Assembly (NCBI GenBank): GCA_016584495.1
Contig: WAID01000009.1
Span: forward strand, 3,534,001 to 3,598,000
DNA: 64,000 bases
From: Celoporthe dispersa
Taxonomy: Eukaryota; Ascomycota; Sordariomycetes; Diaporthales; Cryphonectriaceae
Direction: 5' to 3'
Shown piece by piece: positions 1 to 11,752 of this stretch (positions are counted from its first letter, which is position 1; every line of letters starts with the position of its first letter). Both the position numbers and the translations under genes were made by a program. Under the pieces are notes generated by a model. The model was given only the letters and a program-made list of their open reading frames with translations. It had not been told where the DNA came from and did no database searches.

Positions 1-1409
1 CCTCATCGATGTGAGAAAGATCAGTCGAAGCTACGACGGCTGAGAGGGGGGAGGAGGGTGCGGTACACGACAGGAGAGCAAGCCATCAGCCGGGTCCGTC
101 TCAATATCAAACACTCGTGGACGCCTCACAAGGCCACGGCAGGCCAGCTAGTGAGTGGCTTTCCATGAAGAGGCCCCCTTGTTGTCCCACGTGCCCGCAG
201 ATGTACTATGACAATTACTTCACGCGAGGAGGGGGCCAAGAGAGATCTGGCCTGATACTTGCAAGTAAGTAAGCATCGTCTTCTTTGCATTTTCCCCTCA
301 CGGTGGTGCTTTTGCCCGTCGCGGCGCTGATGGCGGCCGCGCCACCCGCGGTTGGGCCGTCCAAACGGTTTCCCTCGGCCGCAGCGTCTGGTGGAACTTG
401 CACGTATATAATATACTGTGTCTCGGGCCTTTGCATATGGCCTCGGCCGTGGGAAATCAGATGGACCTTTCTGGATAAGGTGTGGAATCTCTGGGTGATG
501 CATGCATGCACGGGGCCGTTGCTGACGAGAGACGCCGAAACCGTACTTTCTTCTTCTTCTTCCTCCTCGTTTAGCGGTTGAGCTGTGCTAAAGTAAGCCG
601 GGCCGAGCTGAGCTTAAAAAATAGAAGCGAAAATAGAGAGAGGAAAAGAAGGCCAGGCCAGGCCAGACCGGCCTTGGTGGTAATCATTCTACCCGGGTTT
701 TGTTTCGAAAAGAGCACTGAAACAAGGGTTTATTCACGTCCCCCAACGAAACGTTTATTTCCTTAATCAGTCGGCCAGGCAGGCCCACGGTCTTTTCTTC
801 TTCTTGTTCATCATCGTCATCATCCATGGAGAAAAGGCTCCATGCAGACGCCCACCCACCCGTTTTCATGGCCATTTCCACATCCGGGCCAACAGATTGC
901 GTTTTCCCGTCCGTATCGCTCATAAAAGCCAGCCACGGCGTCTAGGCGCACCAGGAACAATTCCTGCGACTGGCCGGAACCCCCCCCCTCTCTTACTGTA
1001 CACTTTACACCTTTGAGGGGTAAAAGTAGCCATGAAGACGGCACCAGGAAGAAAAAGGGATCTGCAGCGAAATGAAACCCGACCAACCCTCATTGCTGCC
1101 CGGCGAGGGGCGCGCGGGATGACGATGACGACTCGGCGGCGCCAGGGCGGCTTTACATTGGACGAGAGCTGATGGTGCTCGCTCGCCTGCAGAAAGCCAC
1201 TTCCGCATGACCCGGGCAGCTCCCGCCGGATCCCTCGAATCACTGGGCTTCCCCCGAGTGTTGAACGATCTTGTTCCTGCTGCAACCAGGCGTAGCTCGG
1301 TTCTGCTGCAGGAGGCCAACGGCATGCCGCCTAGCCCTACTCCGTCCTCGTTTCTCGTCCTCCCCCCCCTCTCCCCCCCCTCCTTTGCCCTCGCCTGCCC
1401 TCCTCGCGA
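1..1409. other. Intergenic, no gene recognised
   Basis: Only short overlapping open frames with compositionally odd translations are present. There is no recognisable domain, RNA gene or transposon feature. The right part is the 3' flank of the transporter gene that ends at 1410. Confidence 0.6.
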
Positions 1410-3535
1410 TCACGAGCTCCTCCTGCCATACGGCTCGAAGGGGAACACGGCGCTCACCCCCGCCATGGCCACAAACAGCGCCGCACAGATGTAGATGGGC
1501 ACAGGCGTGCTGGTGTCGCTCACCGTAGCGATCACGGCCGACAAGATGCCCATGACCCGGTTACACGCGACCGCAACCCCGTTCCCCGTTGCCCTGTGCG
1601 CGCTGGGCAGCACCTCTGGCGTGTAGGCGTAGAGCGTGCCGTAGTAGATGTTGAGGCAGAACCCGATGGCGCACGAGAAGCCCACGTTCTCGGGCTCGGT
1701 GCGCACCGCCGTGTACGCGAAGAAGAAGGCCGCCGTGGCGAGGGCGCCGATGACCATGGTGTAGCGGCGGCCGAGGATGGGTAAGTTGCACATCCAGCCC
1801 GCCAGGATGGGGCCTGGGATGCCGCTGATGTTGACGAGGGCGTAGTTGCGCCAGGAGTCATAGGTCGAGACGTCAAAGGACGCGCCGCGCGTCTCGAGGT
1901 ATGTGCTGTGTGATGATGAGGTGTTAGCCAGGCGAGCCGGTAGGTCGTAGGTTGTTTAGGAGGGGTGGACTGGGGAGACGCACTCGAGGAAAACATAAAA
2001 CAGCGGATAGGCAAGGCCGATAAGGGTCCACGACAGCCAGATCATCAGCGTGGAGATAGAGATCTCCCTCGTCGCGAACAGGCCCCGGACGTGAATGAGG
2101 GCTTCGCTGACGGAGAAGCGGTTGTTGCTGTGTGTGCCCTGGACCACGCCGCACGCCTCGAGCTTCTCGAGCGTCAGCGAGCACGGCCGGTTGTGCCTCT
2201 GTGAGATGTAGCTCAGGGTCTGGATGAGCTTGGCGTCCTCGCCCATCCCGAGGAGGTACTTGGGCGTCTCCTTGAGCCTCACGACCGTAATACGAAGGAT
2301 GGACATGACGAAGACGAGGGCGCCGGATGTAAACATTGTGTCTGTGTGTGTTCTTGTCAGCCCCATACGCTCAAGATGAGTTCCTGTTCTCCGGGAGTGG
2401 TGGTTGGTCTGACTCACATCTCCAGCCCATGTTGCTGTCACGGGTGCAGACGTCGACAGATGCGCAGTTCCACCTCTCAGGTGCTGTCATTAGGATACTG
2501 AGTGAGCCTCCATCGCCATCTTTGCCAGGTCACCCCATCGCACTCACCCATGAAGCCCCAGGCGATGAAACCAGTAATGGCCTGTCCCACTCCCCACCAG
2601 CAAGCCAGGAGCGTCAGCACCCACTGCTTGCCTCCAGGTAGATATTCCAGGAACACGGTCGTATCGAGAATCACTAAGATGGTCCCATTGTGCGTCAGTC
2701 TCGCACACACACGCACACAGGCGTTGGAGAAGAACCTCAACTTACAGTTGCCACCTCCACCAAACCCAACAAGAGCAATAAAAAAAGCCAGCGACGGCCA
2801 GTTCGGCATCGCCCCGGCAATGATAGCAGCCGCCGAGCAGATGAAGAGCGACACGTTGAAGGCATACCGGCGGCCAATGACATCGGCCGACAGGCCCCAG
2901 AAAAGGGCGCCCGTCAGCATGCCGACGTAGACGGCGATGGTGAGGGCGCGGCTGAAGCCGTGCTCGCCAAACTCCATGTAGGCCTGGGTGGCGATGATGG
3001 ACTGGAGGAGGAGGATCAGGGAGTCGACCGCGTAGCTGGTGGGACGGGACAGTCAGCCATCGCCCGCCCGGCGCAGACAAGAGGAACACAACGGGAGGGA
3101 TCGGGGGCATGTGTGCTCACCCGAAGCCGTTCAGGAAGAAGAGCTTCCAGTGATAAGCCGTCCAGCCGATCTCATCAATAGCCTACAAGCCTCCCGTGTC
3201 AGCAGCTGGCCTATCCTCCCGTTTCGACGGCTCCGCCCATTCGCCAGGCTGTGTGTGGGTCCTTGGCTGCGTGCCAAACTCCCGTGTCATCACCACCGAC
3301 TCACATTATTCACGAGATGCATCTTCATGTTCAGCACCGGGTCCAGGTCCTGCAGGCCCAAGAGGTCCTGTCCCTCGCCCAGGGAATCTGCATCCAGAGG
3401 GCGCACATCGTCTGAAGAGAGCACGCCGTCTTTCACCTCGTCCTTGACGTCGTCCCTGGCGGAATTTTCAGGGTCGAGGGCTGCGGGGCTCGAGGGCGTG
3501 TCCTGCTGCTGCTGGTGCGGTGGGGTGGAAGCCAT
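1410..3535 (-). CDS. MFS transporter, SV2/sugar-transporter-like
   Basis: Predicted 12-TM plasma-membrane transporter of the SV2-like branch of the sugar-porter MFS; substrate unknown. I assign seven exons from splice consensus with continuous frame: 3535-3305, 3182-3121, 3035-2746, 2673-2548, 2483-2418, 2341-1984 and 1905-1410, giving about 542 residues. The hydrophilic N-terminus (about 77 residues, rich in Asp/Glu/Gln) leads into AIDEIGWTAYHW, the family hallmark before TM1. The TM2-3 loop carries GLSADVIGRRYAF, the MFS signature, and a second copy (LPILGRRYTM) sits after TM8. A Cys-containing loop (WNCASVDVCTRDSNMGWR) comes from a small exon. The start at 3535 opens the only frame giving this N-terminus. 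No linked metabolic gene suggests a substrate. Family call is firm, function is not. Confidence 0.85.
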
Positions 3536-3596
3536 TGTGAGAGGAGGAGGAGGAGGAGGAGGAGGTTGTGGTCTAGTGAGAATTGAAATCAAGACA

Positions 3597-3634
<38 letters not shown>

Positions 3635-5789
3635 ACTTCTTTTCACTTAGAGAAAGACAAACGGAGCGACAGATCCGTTGAGGAAGTAATTGATGCGTGC
3701 TTTGGACATGACAAGTGAGACATCAACAAGGCCCTTTGCCTGGCTAAGTACGCTGTCTGGGCAACGTGCTGCTGTTGCTGCGCGAGGACTGCGTAGAATC
3801 GGGGCTAGGGCTTAAGAGAGAAAAAGGCAAAAAGAAGAAGAAGCGGTAGAACAAGGATGGTCACATGCCCCCCTTCTCTGTTCTCTTTAATATGTGTTGA
3901 TCACTGACTCCTCCTCCTTCCTACCTGCGTCACTTTTACATCCCACACAGGCTATCTCCCCACTGCCAGGCCGATAGGCGAACCACGGGGCCCCCCCGTG
4001 CTGTATCCTGGAGCTCCTGATAGGCGGGCCGCACAGGGGACAAAAGGACCCACGGCCGAGCCTGTTAGTGCCAAGGCGGAGTTGCACGCAGCTTCCTTAG
4101 CGCACGTGCGCAGCCGGTTTGTACCATGCACCAAGACGCTGTTTGCGTTGCTGTGCTGCAGCTACAGTACTCACTATGCCGGTAGCTTGGCACCTTGGAT
4201 CGTTGATAGGTAGCGATCGGTCTGGGGCCGAGGAGAAAACGGACGAACCACTTAGGCCGAGCATCCTCCGGGTCTATGGCCATGCAGGCCAAGGTCCGAT
4301 GGCGGGAGGGCTGACTTGCTGTGTACGCACGCGCAAGCACTCACTCTCCTCTCGCTATACATAGTAATTGCATAGCAAGTGTCCCAAGATGCGGGTGGGG
4401 GAGAGAGAAAGGCGTCAAGCTCGTCGAGGTTCACGGGCGTAGATGGCATAGGCAAATAAGTCTTGTCAGTTCAAAGTAATAAATTATACTACGATTGATT
4501 CGCCTGCCGAGATTAACTAAAGCAACAGACTTCCCTTCCATATCCCAGGGCGAAACCTATTCCATGATGACTCCCCCCACCCCCCCCTTTTTTTTTCCTT
4601 CTCATATTGGCCTTGCTGATGACCAGAAGACCAAACCAAATGTGCCGATCATATATCCTGTCTGGACTAGCCATCATCATTATACTCACTAATAAGCAAC
4701 AGATCGCTGTGCAGAGGTGAGAGACAACCGCCGCAGCCCAGAGCTGAGTTGTCAAGGAGGATAAAGGGAATAGGTAACGTGAATGCACAGCAGTGCGGGC
4801 GGGGAAAAGAAAAAGAAAAGAAGAAGAAAAAACGTAGTATGTGCATAATATGCAGCGCAGCCATGATATCTCGATGTCAAGATGCCTCGCCCGTGGACGG
4901 CGATGCCTTTTTTTCGCTCTTCTTGTGGGCGCGTGCGAGCCAGAAGAGAGAGACCTGGAGCATGGTCATGAGGAGGTCTGCCAACCACGGATCATGAGTA
5001 TCGATGCAGAGCTTACTTGAGTCTCAAGTTGCAAGCATGGCTGGTGTGGCAAGCGCTCAGCAGATGGACGACGGTCCCCCAGCCAGGAGAGGGACGGTCC
5101 AGTACTTGTTCAGGCTGCGCTTGCTCGCGAGGTGAGACAGAGTCAGCTGGTCATGATTGCAGGCTTTGTTTGTGGGTCGACGGTTCAAAAAGAGCTGAGA
5201 AAAGACGGTCCGAATGAACGGCAGGTCAAGCGCAGCATCTCGGTGGTCTTCAAGTGGTCGCAACAGGGTCCACACCAACGGCGATGAAGTCAAGGTGACT
5301 ACGATCAAACGGATACCAGATGCGGCCCCACCGTCCTGCTCAGAGCTGCTCGTGGTCGCATGTAGTCGAGAGAGAGAGAGAAAGAGAGAGAGAGAGGAGA
5401 GGGGAGCGCGGAGGGGATCCCCTGCCAGAGTCAATGCCTGCGAAGATGCCTGTATGTCATGGCCGCACGTGGCCGGGACCTGGTAGTGCAGTGTATGTCC
5501 TGCTTCTGCTTCTTCTTCTTCTTCCTTTTGAGAATGTACTCATACAATCAATGGCGGAGAGGAGTCGGGTAGTGGAGGTAGAGAGATGGAGCCAGGGAGG
5601 GGCTCAGCGCGGTGGGCCCCTGGCATAGAGCAGCTTCATCATGATGCGGGTAGGAGGACGGCCGCCATGTCAAGTCAGTAGAGATCTGGGTGTGTGCGTG
5701 TATGACTGCTAAGTCGTGCCAGGCTGTATGTGTGGGCGTGCCGCAGCAGTCGGCACACAGTCTGCAGGCCCATGGTCATACGACTTTGA
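3536..5789. other. Intergenic, promoter side of the MFS gene
   Basis: Starts with a GGA trinucleotide tract and a compound dinucleotide repeat just upstream of the transporter start. The remainder has only short, non-conserved frames and a GA-rich tract near 5370-5400. No gene is supported. Confidence 0.5.
3594..3634. repeat. Compound microsatellite (CA)n(GA)n
   Basis: About 20 bases of CA repeat run directly into about 20 bases of GA repeat, around 60 bp upstream of the transporter start codon. Similar compound tracts occur near 35.24 kb and 51.0 kb. Confidence 0.95.
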
Positions 5790-6111
5790 CTACGATGTGC
5801 CTGGAGGCTTGGTGGCATCACCTTGGCCTCCGGCATTGGCAGCGTTCTGGGCGAAAGACTGGTACCACAGGGCAATGTAGTTTTGATAGCCACCGTCTGT
5901 GCCGAACATGTCAGCGGCCGTTTCCGAGAACAAGGACCATTCAGGTTGGGCACATCGCGGTGTACTTACAGATGGCATAAGGATCGGGCTGTCCGTCGGC
6001 GCCGCCTGCAGGGGCTTGGGCTGGAGGGGGCCTGGGTTCCCTGGGTGCTGGTTGTTAGAAGGCTGGCCGTAGCCGGGATTGTCATAATCACGATGGTGAC
6101 CACGACCGCGT

Positions 6112-6145
<34 letters not shown>

Positions 6146-7842
6146 TCTTCTGCTTCTGAGGGATGAAGTCAGCATCAATACTGCACCATGAAGGGGGGGG
6201 GGGTGCAGGCGAAAGGAGGCGTACCACTGCTTCGACCTTGTCTTCGATCGCCTGTTTCGCTCGGTTAATGGCATCCCGGGAGCCAACAAGCTCGATCTCC
6301 CTGTCGCTCGCGCCGGGCTGAGGCTGCTGGGACACGTTGATCTTGCAGCCAGTGCTGTTCTGCATCTCCCGGATCGTCTCCCCGCCCTTGCCTATGATCA
6401 TACCGACGGCCTCGTTGGGGACGTAGATGGCATCCTGGCTCTTTTCCTGCCCGTTGTCTCGGTGGGTGTTGCGGCCGCCCTGTGGGGCGGCGTTACCGTT
6501 CGCCCTGCTGTCGGAGTCGACAATCTCCATGATCATCTCCTTGGCCTGGGCAGCAGCGGCATAGGGACCAATCAGGTTGACCGGGCGCAGGCCATTGACG
6601 CTCTTAGACTCGCCAACAATGTTGACGTGGCAGCCGCTCCGCTCCTGCAGGTCTCTGATCGTCTCGCCTCCCCGGCCGATGATCAGGCCGACGGTTCTAT
6701 CGGGGACCATGATCTGCAGGCAGTCCTCGCCCTCCTTCAGGTTTGCGACGCCGCCGCGGTCTGAGGCTTGCGCAGGAGGAGGCGGGCGGGGACCGCCACG
6801 GTCCAGGCCGGCGCGAGCGATAGCGCCCATGCCGCTGTCCTCGATGATGCGGTTGATGGCGGCGCGGGCTTCGGCTCGACGGGCGCGCGGGCCGGTGATC
6901 TTGCACTGGCGGAACTTGTCGTCGTTGGCGTTGGGTGGGAGGAACTGGACGCGGCACTTGGTCTCGCTCTCGACGCGCCTGAGGTTCTCGCCCTGGCGGC
7001 CGATGATGAGGCCGACCAGGCTGGCTTCTATCTCCATGTTCTCGGCAGCATTGTCCTCGTCGCCGCGGAGGGGAGACCGTTGTCGCACAGAATTGACACC
7101 GCGAGGGGAAAAGGCACCGCCGCCGCCGCCGCCGCCGCCCTGACGGCCACGGGGCCCAGGGGAGTAGGAGCGGTCGCGGCCATGGTGGCCGTAGTCGCGA
7201 GGAGGGCGGTCATCGCGACGCTCGTCTCGGTAGGGGTTTGAATCGCGGTAGCCGTCACGGCGGGGGGATCGGGATCGGGATCGGCGCCACTGACGGCCGT
7301 CACCGCCGGTGTGACCATCAGTTCCTCCGTAAACGGGAGCGCGCTCGTAGGGAGCCAGGTTGTTGGCGGCTGCGACAGCCTTCGCCTTGGCAATAGCATC
7401 TTGGAGGCTGACGGTGCCAGAGGTGACTGGCTTGATGGCGCTCAGGTCGACAGTGCCACTGGAGGAGGGCTGGGGGTAGCCGTACTGGGCGGGCGGAGGA
7501 GGAGGGTGATGAGGGTAGCTGGCTCCCGGAGGGGGTGCGTTGGTCTGGGGTGGCATGGCATAGCCACCAGGCTGGGGAGGGTAGGCTGGGGCCACGAGGC
7601 CTGGCTGGACCTGGGAGGGGGTGGTTGTCGCAGGTCTCTGCTGGGTAGCTGGATGGTCGAGTGGGTTAGCATCATGATGGGTGTTGCATGGTGTCTCTTC
7701 CTGATGGGAGGACACCTCTCCGGGGAAGAGACGAGGGAAAGTTGGGGGGGGGGGGCAGAGAGAGGTAGGGCAGGAGGAGGAGGCTATCCTTACCACGAAG
7801 CTGTTCCAGGATCTGCTGGATGTCTGGTGTTGCACCGGCCAT
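5790..7842 (-). CDS. Triple KH-domain RNA-binding protein
   Basis: Likely single-stranded RNA-binding regulator of mRNA, with the FUBP/PCBP-like three-KH layout. Exon 1 (7842-7794) encodes MAGATPDIQQILEQLRG; it joins 7648 through a GTAAGG donor and a CTAAC...CAG acceptor. Further introns are 6224-6156 and 5969-5897. KH cores with the GXXG loop: GLIIGRQG (about residue 226), GLIIGRGG (about 334) and GMIIGKGG (about 430). An RS-rich stretch precedes KH1, and poly-Gly with RGRG follows KH3. The C-terminus (YGGYQNYIALWYQSF) is reached only if one base is added near 6026-6030 (run of five C on the coding strand): the Gln/Asn-rich frame stays open but runs out of register with the PYAIYGGY segment. 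A 53-nt intron with a poor GTCACC donor is the alternative. Restored length is about 588 residues. An upstream in-frame ATG at 7994 lies in the 5' region and is not the start. Confidence 0.85.
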
Positions 7843-9264
7843 CTTGTCTTGTCTCGTCTTGTGTCCTCTGATTGGGAATATTGTGGGATTGTCAATGTGT
7901 CGATTGAGGTGGGATTGGGATTGGGATGTCGAGGTCGCTTGGTACGATGGGTCTCGTTGTTGCTGAGCCTGGCCAGGGACTGGACTCTTGACAAGACTTT
8001 GGTGAAGAACTCTCTTGCTCTCTCTTCCTCCCTCTCTGTGTGTGTGTCGTCAAGTCAAGGTCAGAAGCAGCAGTCCTTGCCGTCAAGGTCTGCGCAACAA
8101 GCCCTGTCCTGTCTTGACCACTGAGTGCTGAAGCTTCTCGCAGGGGAACAATAGGGACAAGTCACCGCCCCTACTGTGAAGAAGCGAGAAGGGTGAATCG
8201 AGGAACAAGGACAAAGGGGAGGAGGGGAGGGGGTTGATTGTTGTTGCAGGCAGTTGAGATTGCCGAGAGAAAGAGAAATGCAGGTTCTGGTTTCTTAGTG
8301 TGGGTAGGCGCTAGACTTGCTTTTGGTGGTCCGTGCATGCAGTGCCTCCAAATATTCGCAACTGGTAGGTGGTGTGCTGCCCCGCCCAGAGTGAATGCGC
8401 ACCCTGCCCTACAGCCTCCACGTTCTGGACCCCTTCTGAATCTTCTGTGAGCCCTATAACGGATCTTGACTCACTATGGCCCACCTTCACAGACCCCTCC
8501 CCTCTCTGCTCTAGGTAAAACTTCAGATGAAAATCAAAAGAAATTTTAGAATGTGAGGAAGACAAAAGGACAGAATCAGCCTGGTACCTTGTATTACATT
8601 AATTTCCTCGCCCGTAAGCACCAGTTCTCACAAGGCCACCTGCATAAGCACTCATACCTCCCTCGCTGAGCTCCAGGCGCCCTACAGCACTGCAAGGTGA
8701 GCAGCACGGGTCAACACTTAATACATGAATACTTGAGCACAACCAGACCAGCAAGATTCTCTTCAAAACCCCTCCCAACCAGTGTATTTCAGCTGAGGTT
8801 TCAGACGTACATTTGTGCCTCTCTCTCTCTTTGCCAATCAGAACCAACATACTACGGCAGGGTAGGAAAGAGCAATCAATAGGGTCTACCATGCTTGCAG
8901 GGAATTCCTCGGGTCAATTGGCACTAGAGGACTTTTTCTCATCGTCATCTTTATCATCATCAACAACAACAACAACAGCAACAATGATCAGCTTATTTTC
9001 CTGGGTGTGGTAATTCTACCTTCAATACCAAGCACTCTAGCATACTTGTCAAAATGCCATTGAACAAATGTATTATTATGTATAGAGATGGTTACCGTCT
9101 TGGTCCATCAGCTCTACTGTGAATAACCAGCCCTGTCAATGGCAGGCAGACAATACTTTTTTCCCTCCCTCCACGAACCATCTCTCTTCCTCAACCACCA
9201 CCACCCACTTGCCCAGTTACTGTACTGGTTATTCTGCTCCCCTTGTCTCAATTAGAGGCTCACC
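7843..9264. other. Intergenic: 5' leader of KH gene and 3' flank of next gene
   Basis: 7843 to about 8230 is the probable leader and promoter of the KH gene, with CT- and GT-rich tracts. The rest is the 3' flank of the minus-strand gene ending at 9265. No other gene is recognised. Confidence 0.5.
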
Positions 9265-10809
9265 TCAAAAGTAAACCTGACCGATCAGACCCCAAGCCTC
9301 ATCCCCCTCCACAGCCTCGACCAGCCCATCATCAATCTCATTCCCCTTCTGCTTTCGGCCCCTGGAAGAAGGAGGGCCCATCCACGCCTCCGTGTGTCTC
9401 AACAGCAGCTGGAAGACGGCCATACATGCCGGCACCGTGATCAGGCCCCCAGGGAACCCATCCTCGCCACTGTCAGCAACCTCCTTCGTGATCTCGAACG
9501 CCGCCAAGCTGAGCAGATCTTTACGCATCTTCTTGGTCAGCGGCTTCTTGCGCATGTCTTCGACACGGCCGTCCTCAGTCTCCTCCTGATCCCGCTCGTC
9601 GTAGCTGTACCGCCTGGGAACCGCGGTCTCGATGCCAGCCTCAGCAGCAGCGTCGACACTCCTCCTCGTGACAGAAACGAACCCGCTCGGCGCACCGTCC
9701 ATCCCCAGCTGAACGAGCTCGCTCTCATCCGCCATCCCAGGTGCCCGAGGCGGGTGCGGCATGGGCCTGGGGTGCATACCACGCCCCTTGGGAGTCGGAA
9801 TCGGCATGGGCACGGGCAGGCCTGGGTGTGGGAGCGAGCCGCCGCCCGTGATGCGCTGCAGCAGGTGGTACATCAACATGAGCACGTCGCGTATCTCGTT
9901 TGGCAGACTCGTGTTCACCGCCATGCGGTAGATGGCGTCCCTGAGGATCTGGAGCAGCTTCATGGGGACGCTGATGAAACCCGGGAGCTTAAAGGCCGGC
10001 GGGCTGGGCTTCTTGCCCGGCGGGAGGCTGGGGGCCGGAACGTTGGTGGGAAGAGGACCGGTAGGGAGTTTGGGCAGGTCGGGAAGCTCTGTCGGTAGGG
10101 GCAGAGGCAGCTTGGGCAGTTCCGTCGGCAGAGGCAGCTTGGGCAGTTCCGTCGGCAGAGGAAGCTTAGGCAGCTCCGTCGGTAACGGATTAGGGAGCTT
10201 GGGCAGCTTGGGCAGGTCTGTCGGTAGAGGAGGTAGAGGCTTGGGAAGATCTGTCGGTAGAGGAGGTAGGGGGTTGGGCAGATCTGTGGGCAGCGGATTT
10301 GGGAGCTTGGGAGGCTGAGGTAGGTCTGTAGGGATAATTGGTGGCAGAGGCGGCAGCTTTGGCAGATCAGGCAGTTCTGTCGGCAGCGGGACGGGGAGCT
10401 TGGGCAGCTTGGGCAGCGGTGGGAGCTCGGCCGCCTCATCGCCCTCACCCTCGCCATCGGCGTCACGAGAGTCCACACCGTCCTCCTCCCTCCTCCAGAG
10501 GTCCATCTCGTCGTCCTCGCCGGCTTCGTCCTCGCCCATGCTCAGTTCCGCCTCCCAGCTCGCCGCCAGCTCCGGGTACTCCAGCCGCAGCTCCTCGAGC
10601 TCCTCCTGCAGCTCTGCTGGCAACAGGCCGCCTACGCCATGGTAGCTGGTAGAGGCGATGTCCCTCGGGTTCGTCACAGACCTCCTGACGACGACGACGT
10701 TATGGTAGTACCAGTATACCGCAATTTGGATGCCGAGGATCAACAGCCCTGTGATCGACAAGCCCAGTGAGATCCAGGCCAGTATGCGGGAGACGCGGAG
10801 GCGGTCCAT
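9265..10809 (-). CDS. Pro/Leu-repeat single-pass membrane protein, unknown
   Basis: Unrecognised protein of about 514 residues. One TM segment lies near the N-terminus (about residues 9-31, ILAWISLGLSITGLLILGI), preceded by a short basic head, so a type II/III membrane topology is likely. An acidic linker (EDEAGEDDEMD) follows. Then comes a block of about 150 residues built of degenerate repeats with the core PLPTELPKLP (with D, N or P variants), encoded by tandem units of about 27-33 nt between roughly 10020 and 10420. The C-terminal part is non-repetitive, contains a helical stretch (RDVLMLMYHLLQRI) and ends ...LIGQVYF. I prefer the ATG at 10809 over the in-frame one at 10857 because it sits just before the TM head. 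No intron is needed. The repeat block looks like a rigid polyproline spacer (inference). Confidence 0.7.
   Translation of the reverse strand: MDRLRVSRILAWISLGLSITGLLILGIQIAVYWYYHNVVVVRRSVTNPRDIASTSYHGVGGLLPAELQEELEELRLEYPELAASWEAELSMGEDEAGEDDEMDLWRREEDGVDSRDADGEGEGDEAAELPPLPKLPKLPVPLPTELPDLPKLPPLPPIIPTDLPQPPKLPNPLPTDLPNPLPPLPTDLPKPLPPLPTDLPKLPKLPNPLPTELPKLPLPTELPKLPLPTELPKLPLPLPTELPDLPKLPTGPLPTNVPAPSLPPGKKPSPPAFKLPGFISVPMKLLQILRDAIYRMAVNTSLPNEIRDVLMLMYHLLQRITGGGSLPHPGLPVPMPIPTPKGRGMHPRPMPHPPRAPGMADESELVQLGMDGAPSGFVSVTRRSVDAAAEAGIETAVPRRYSYDERDQEETEDGRVEDMRKKPLTKKMRKDLLSLAAFEITKEVADSGEDGFPGGLITVPACMAVFQLLLRHTEAWMGPPSSRGRKQKGNEIDDGLVEAVEGDEAWGLIGQVYF
10020..10420 (-). repeat. Tandem coding repeat, PLPTELPKLP units
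   Basis: Imperfect tandem units of about 27-33 nt encode the Pro-Leu block of the membrane protein. Several neighbouring copies (10100-10175) are nearly identical at the DNA level. Confidence 0.85.
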
Positions 10810-11752
10810 TGTGGTGTTGGTGGAAGGGGGTAGATTAGTTGGCTTGTTGGCTCTCATCGATCTTGTTTAGCGTGGGAGAATTTCTAGATGAAAAAGGTGA
10901 GCGAAGGGTTGGAAAAGAGACACGCAGCAATGCCGAGATGATGAAGAGGTTGTAAGGAAGAACAGGTTCAGGTCCGAGAGGACTGGGGACCTCCTCCGTC
11001 TTTTAAGGAGGGTCAGAGTGCTCAAGCCTACCGTCTACTTGGATGGTTTCGAATAGTCTCGACGCTCGATTGCTTGCGTCCTCGCCTTGTCCAGCGCTGA
11101 GCACATCCTACTCAGCGGCGGCCATACTAAGACGCCGCTTGGGGGGTCGATGACGGCTTCGACACGGAAGTTCAAGCTCGATCATTGGATGTGAGGCTCG
11201 TTCACATGTCGGAGGGATGTGATCTAGTCATGCCTAATATGCCGGGCTGGCGGGGACTAGACCTGCCTAGCCTGGTCCCTCGAGCCAGCTTGTATGAGTG
11301 TGTACCACCTGTTTTGCTCTCCTCGAGGTGCACCTGTTTCGTCCTGCTATCTCCCTCGCCGCCATATTGTCGTCCCTAGGTCGGGACAAAAGCACGTCCG
11401 ACTCGATCATCTGGGTGATGTGCAGACATGCTAGACACATCATAACTTTGTCACCTGTGTGAGCTTGTCGCCGGGAATGAGAAGAGCACGGGGGGGGGGG
11501 GGAGGCAGCACCTGTGGAGGTAGCTTGGGTTGGACTTGACGTATTGGTCGTACGAGCGGCGAGAACCGTCCCGCCGTCCAGTCTTTGATTGAGCTTAGCC
11601 TCCCGCCGCTATATCGTCCTTGACAGCCCAGCTTTGAGCTTCTTCGAGGTAGATCTTCGCAAGATCCACAGGCATCGTCGCCCAACCCATCCCAGATCCG
11701 GCCAAACTACCCTCCTCCTTTCTGCTTTCCCTCTTGTTCTTCTTCTCCGTCT
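10810..11752. other. Intergenic
   Basis: Upstream region of the Pro-rich membrane protein gene and 3' flank of the acetyl-CoA hydrolase gene. It contains a short G homopolymer near 11490. No gene is supported. Confidence 0.5.

Noticed and set aside
5970..7994. Continuous open frame of the KH locus read without introns
   Set aside because: Splice signals remove the leader (7793-7649) and two internal pieces, and the conserved first exon MAGATPDIQQILEQL is in a different frame from the long leader.
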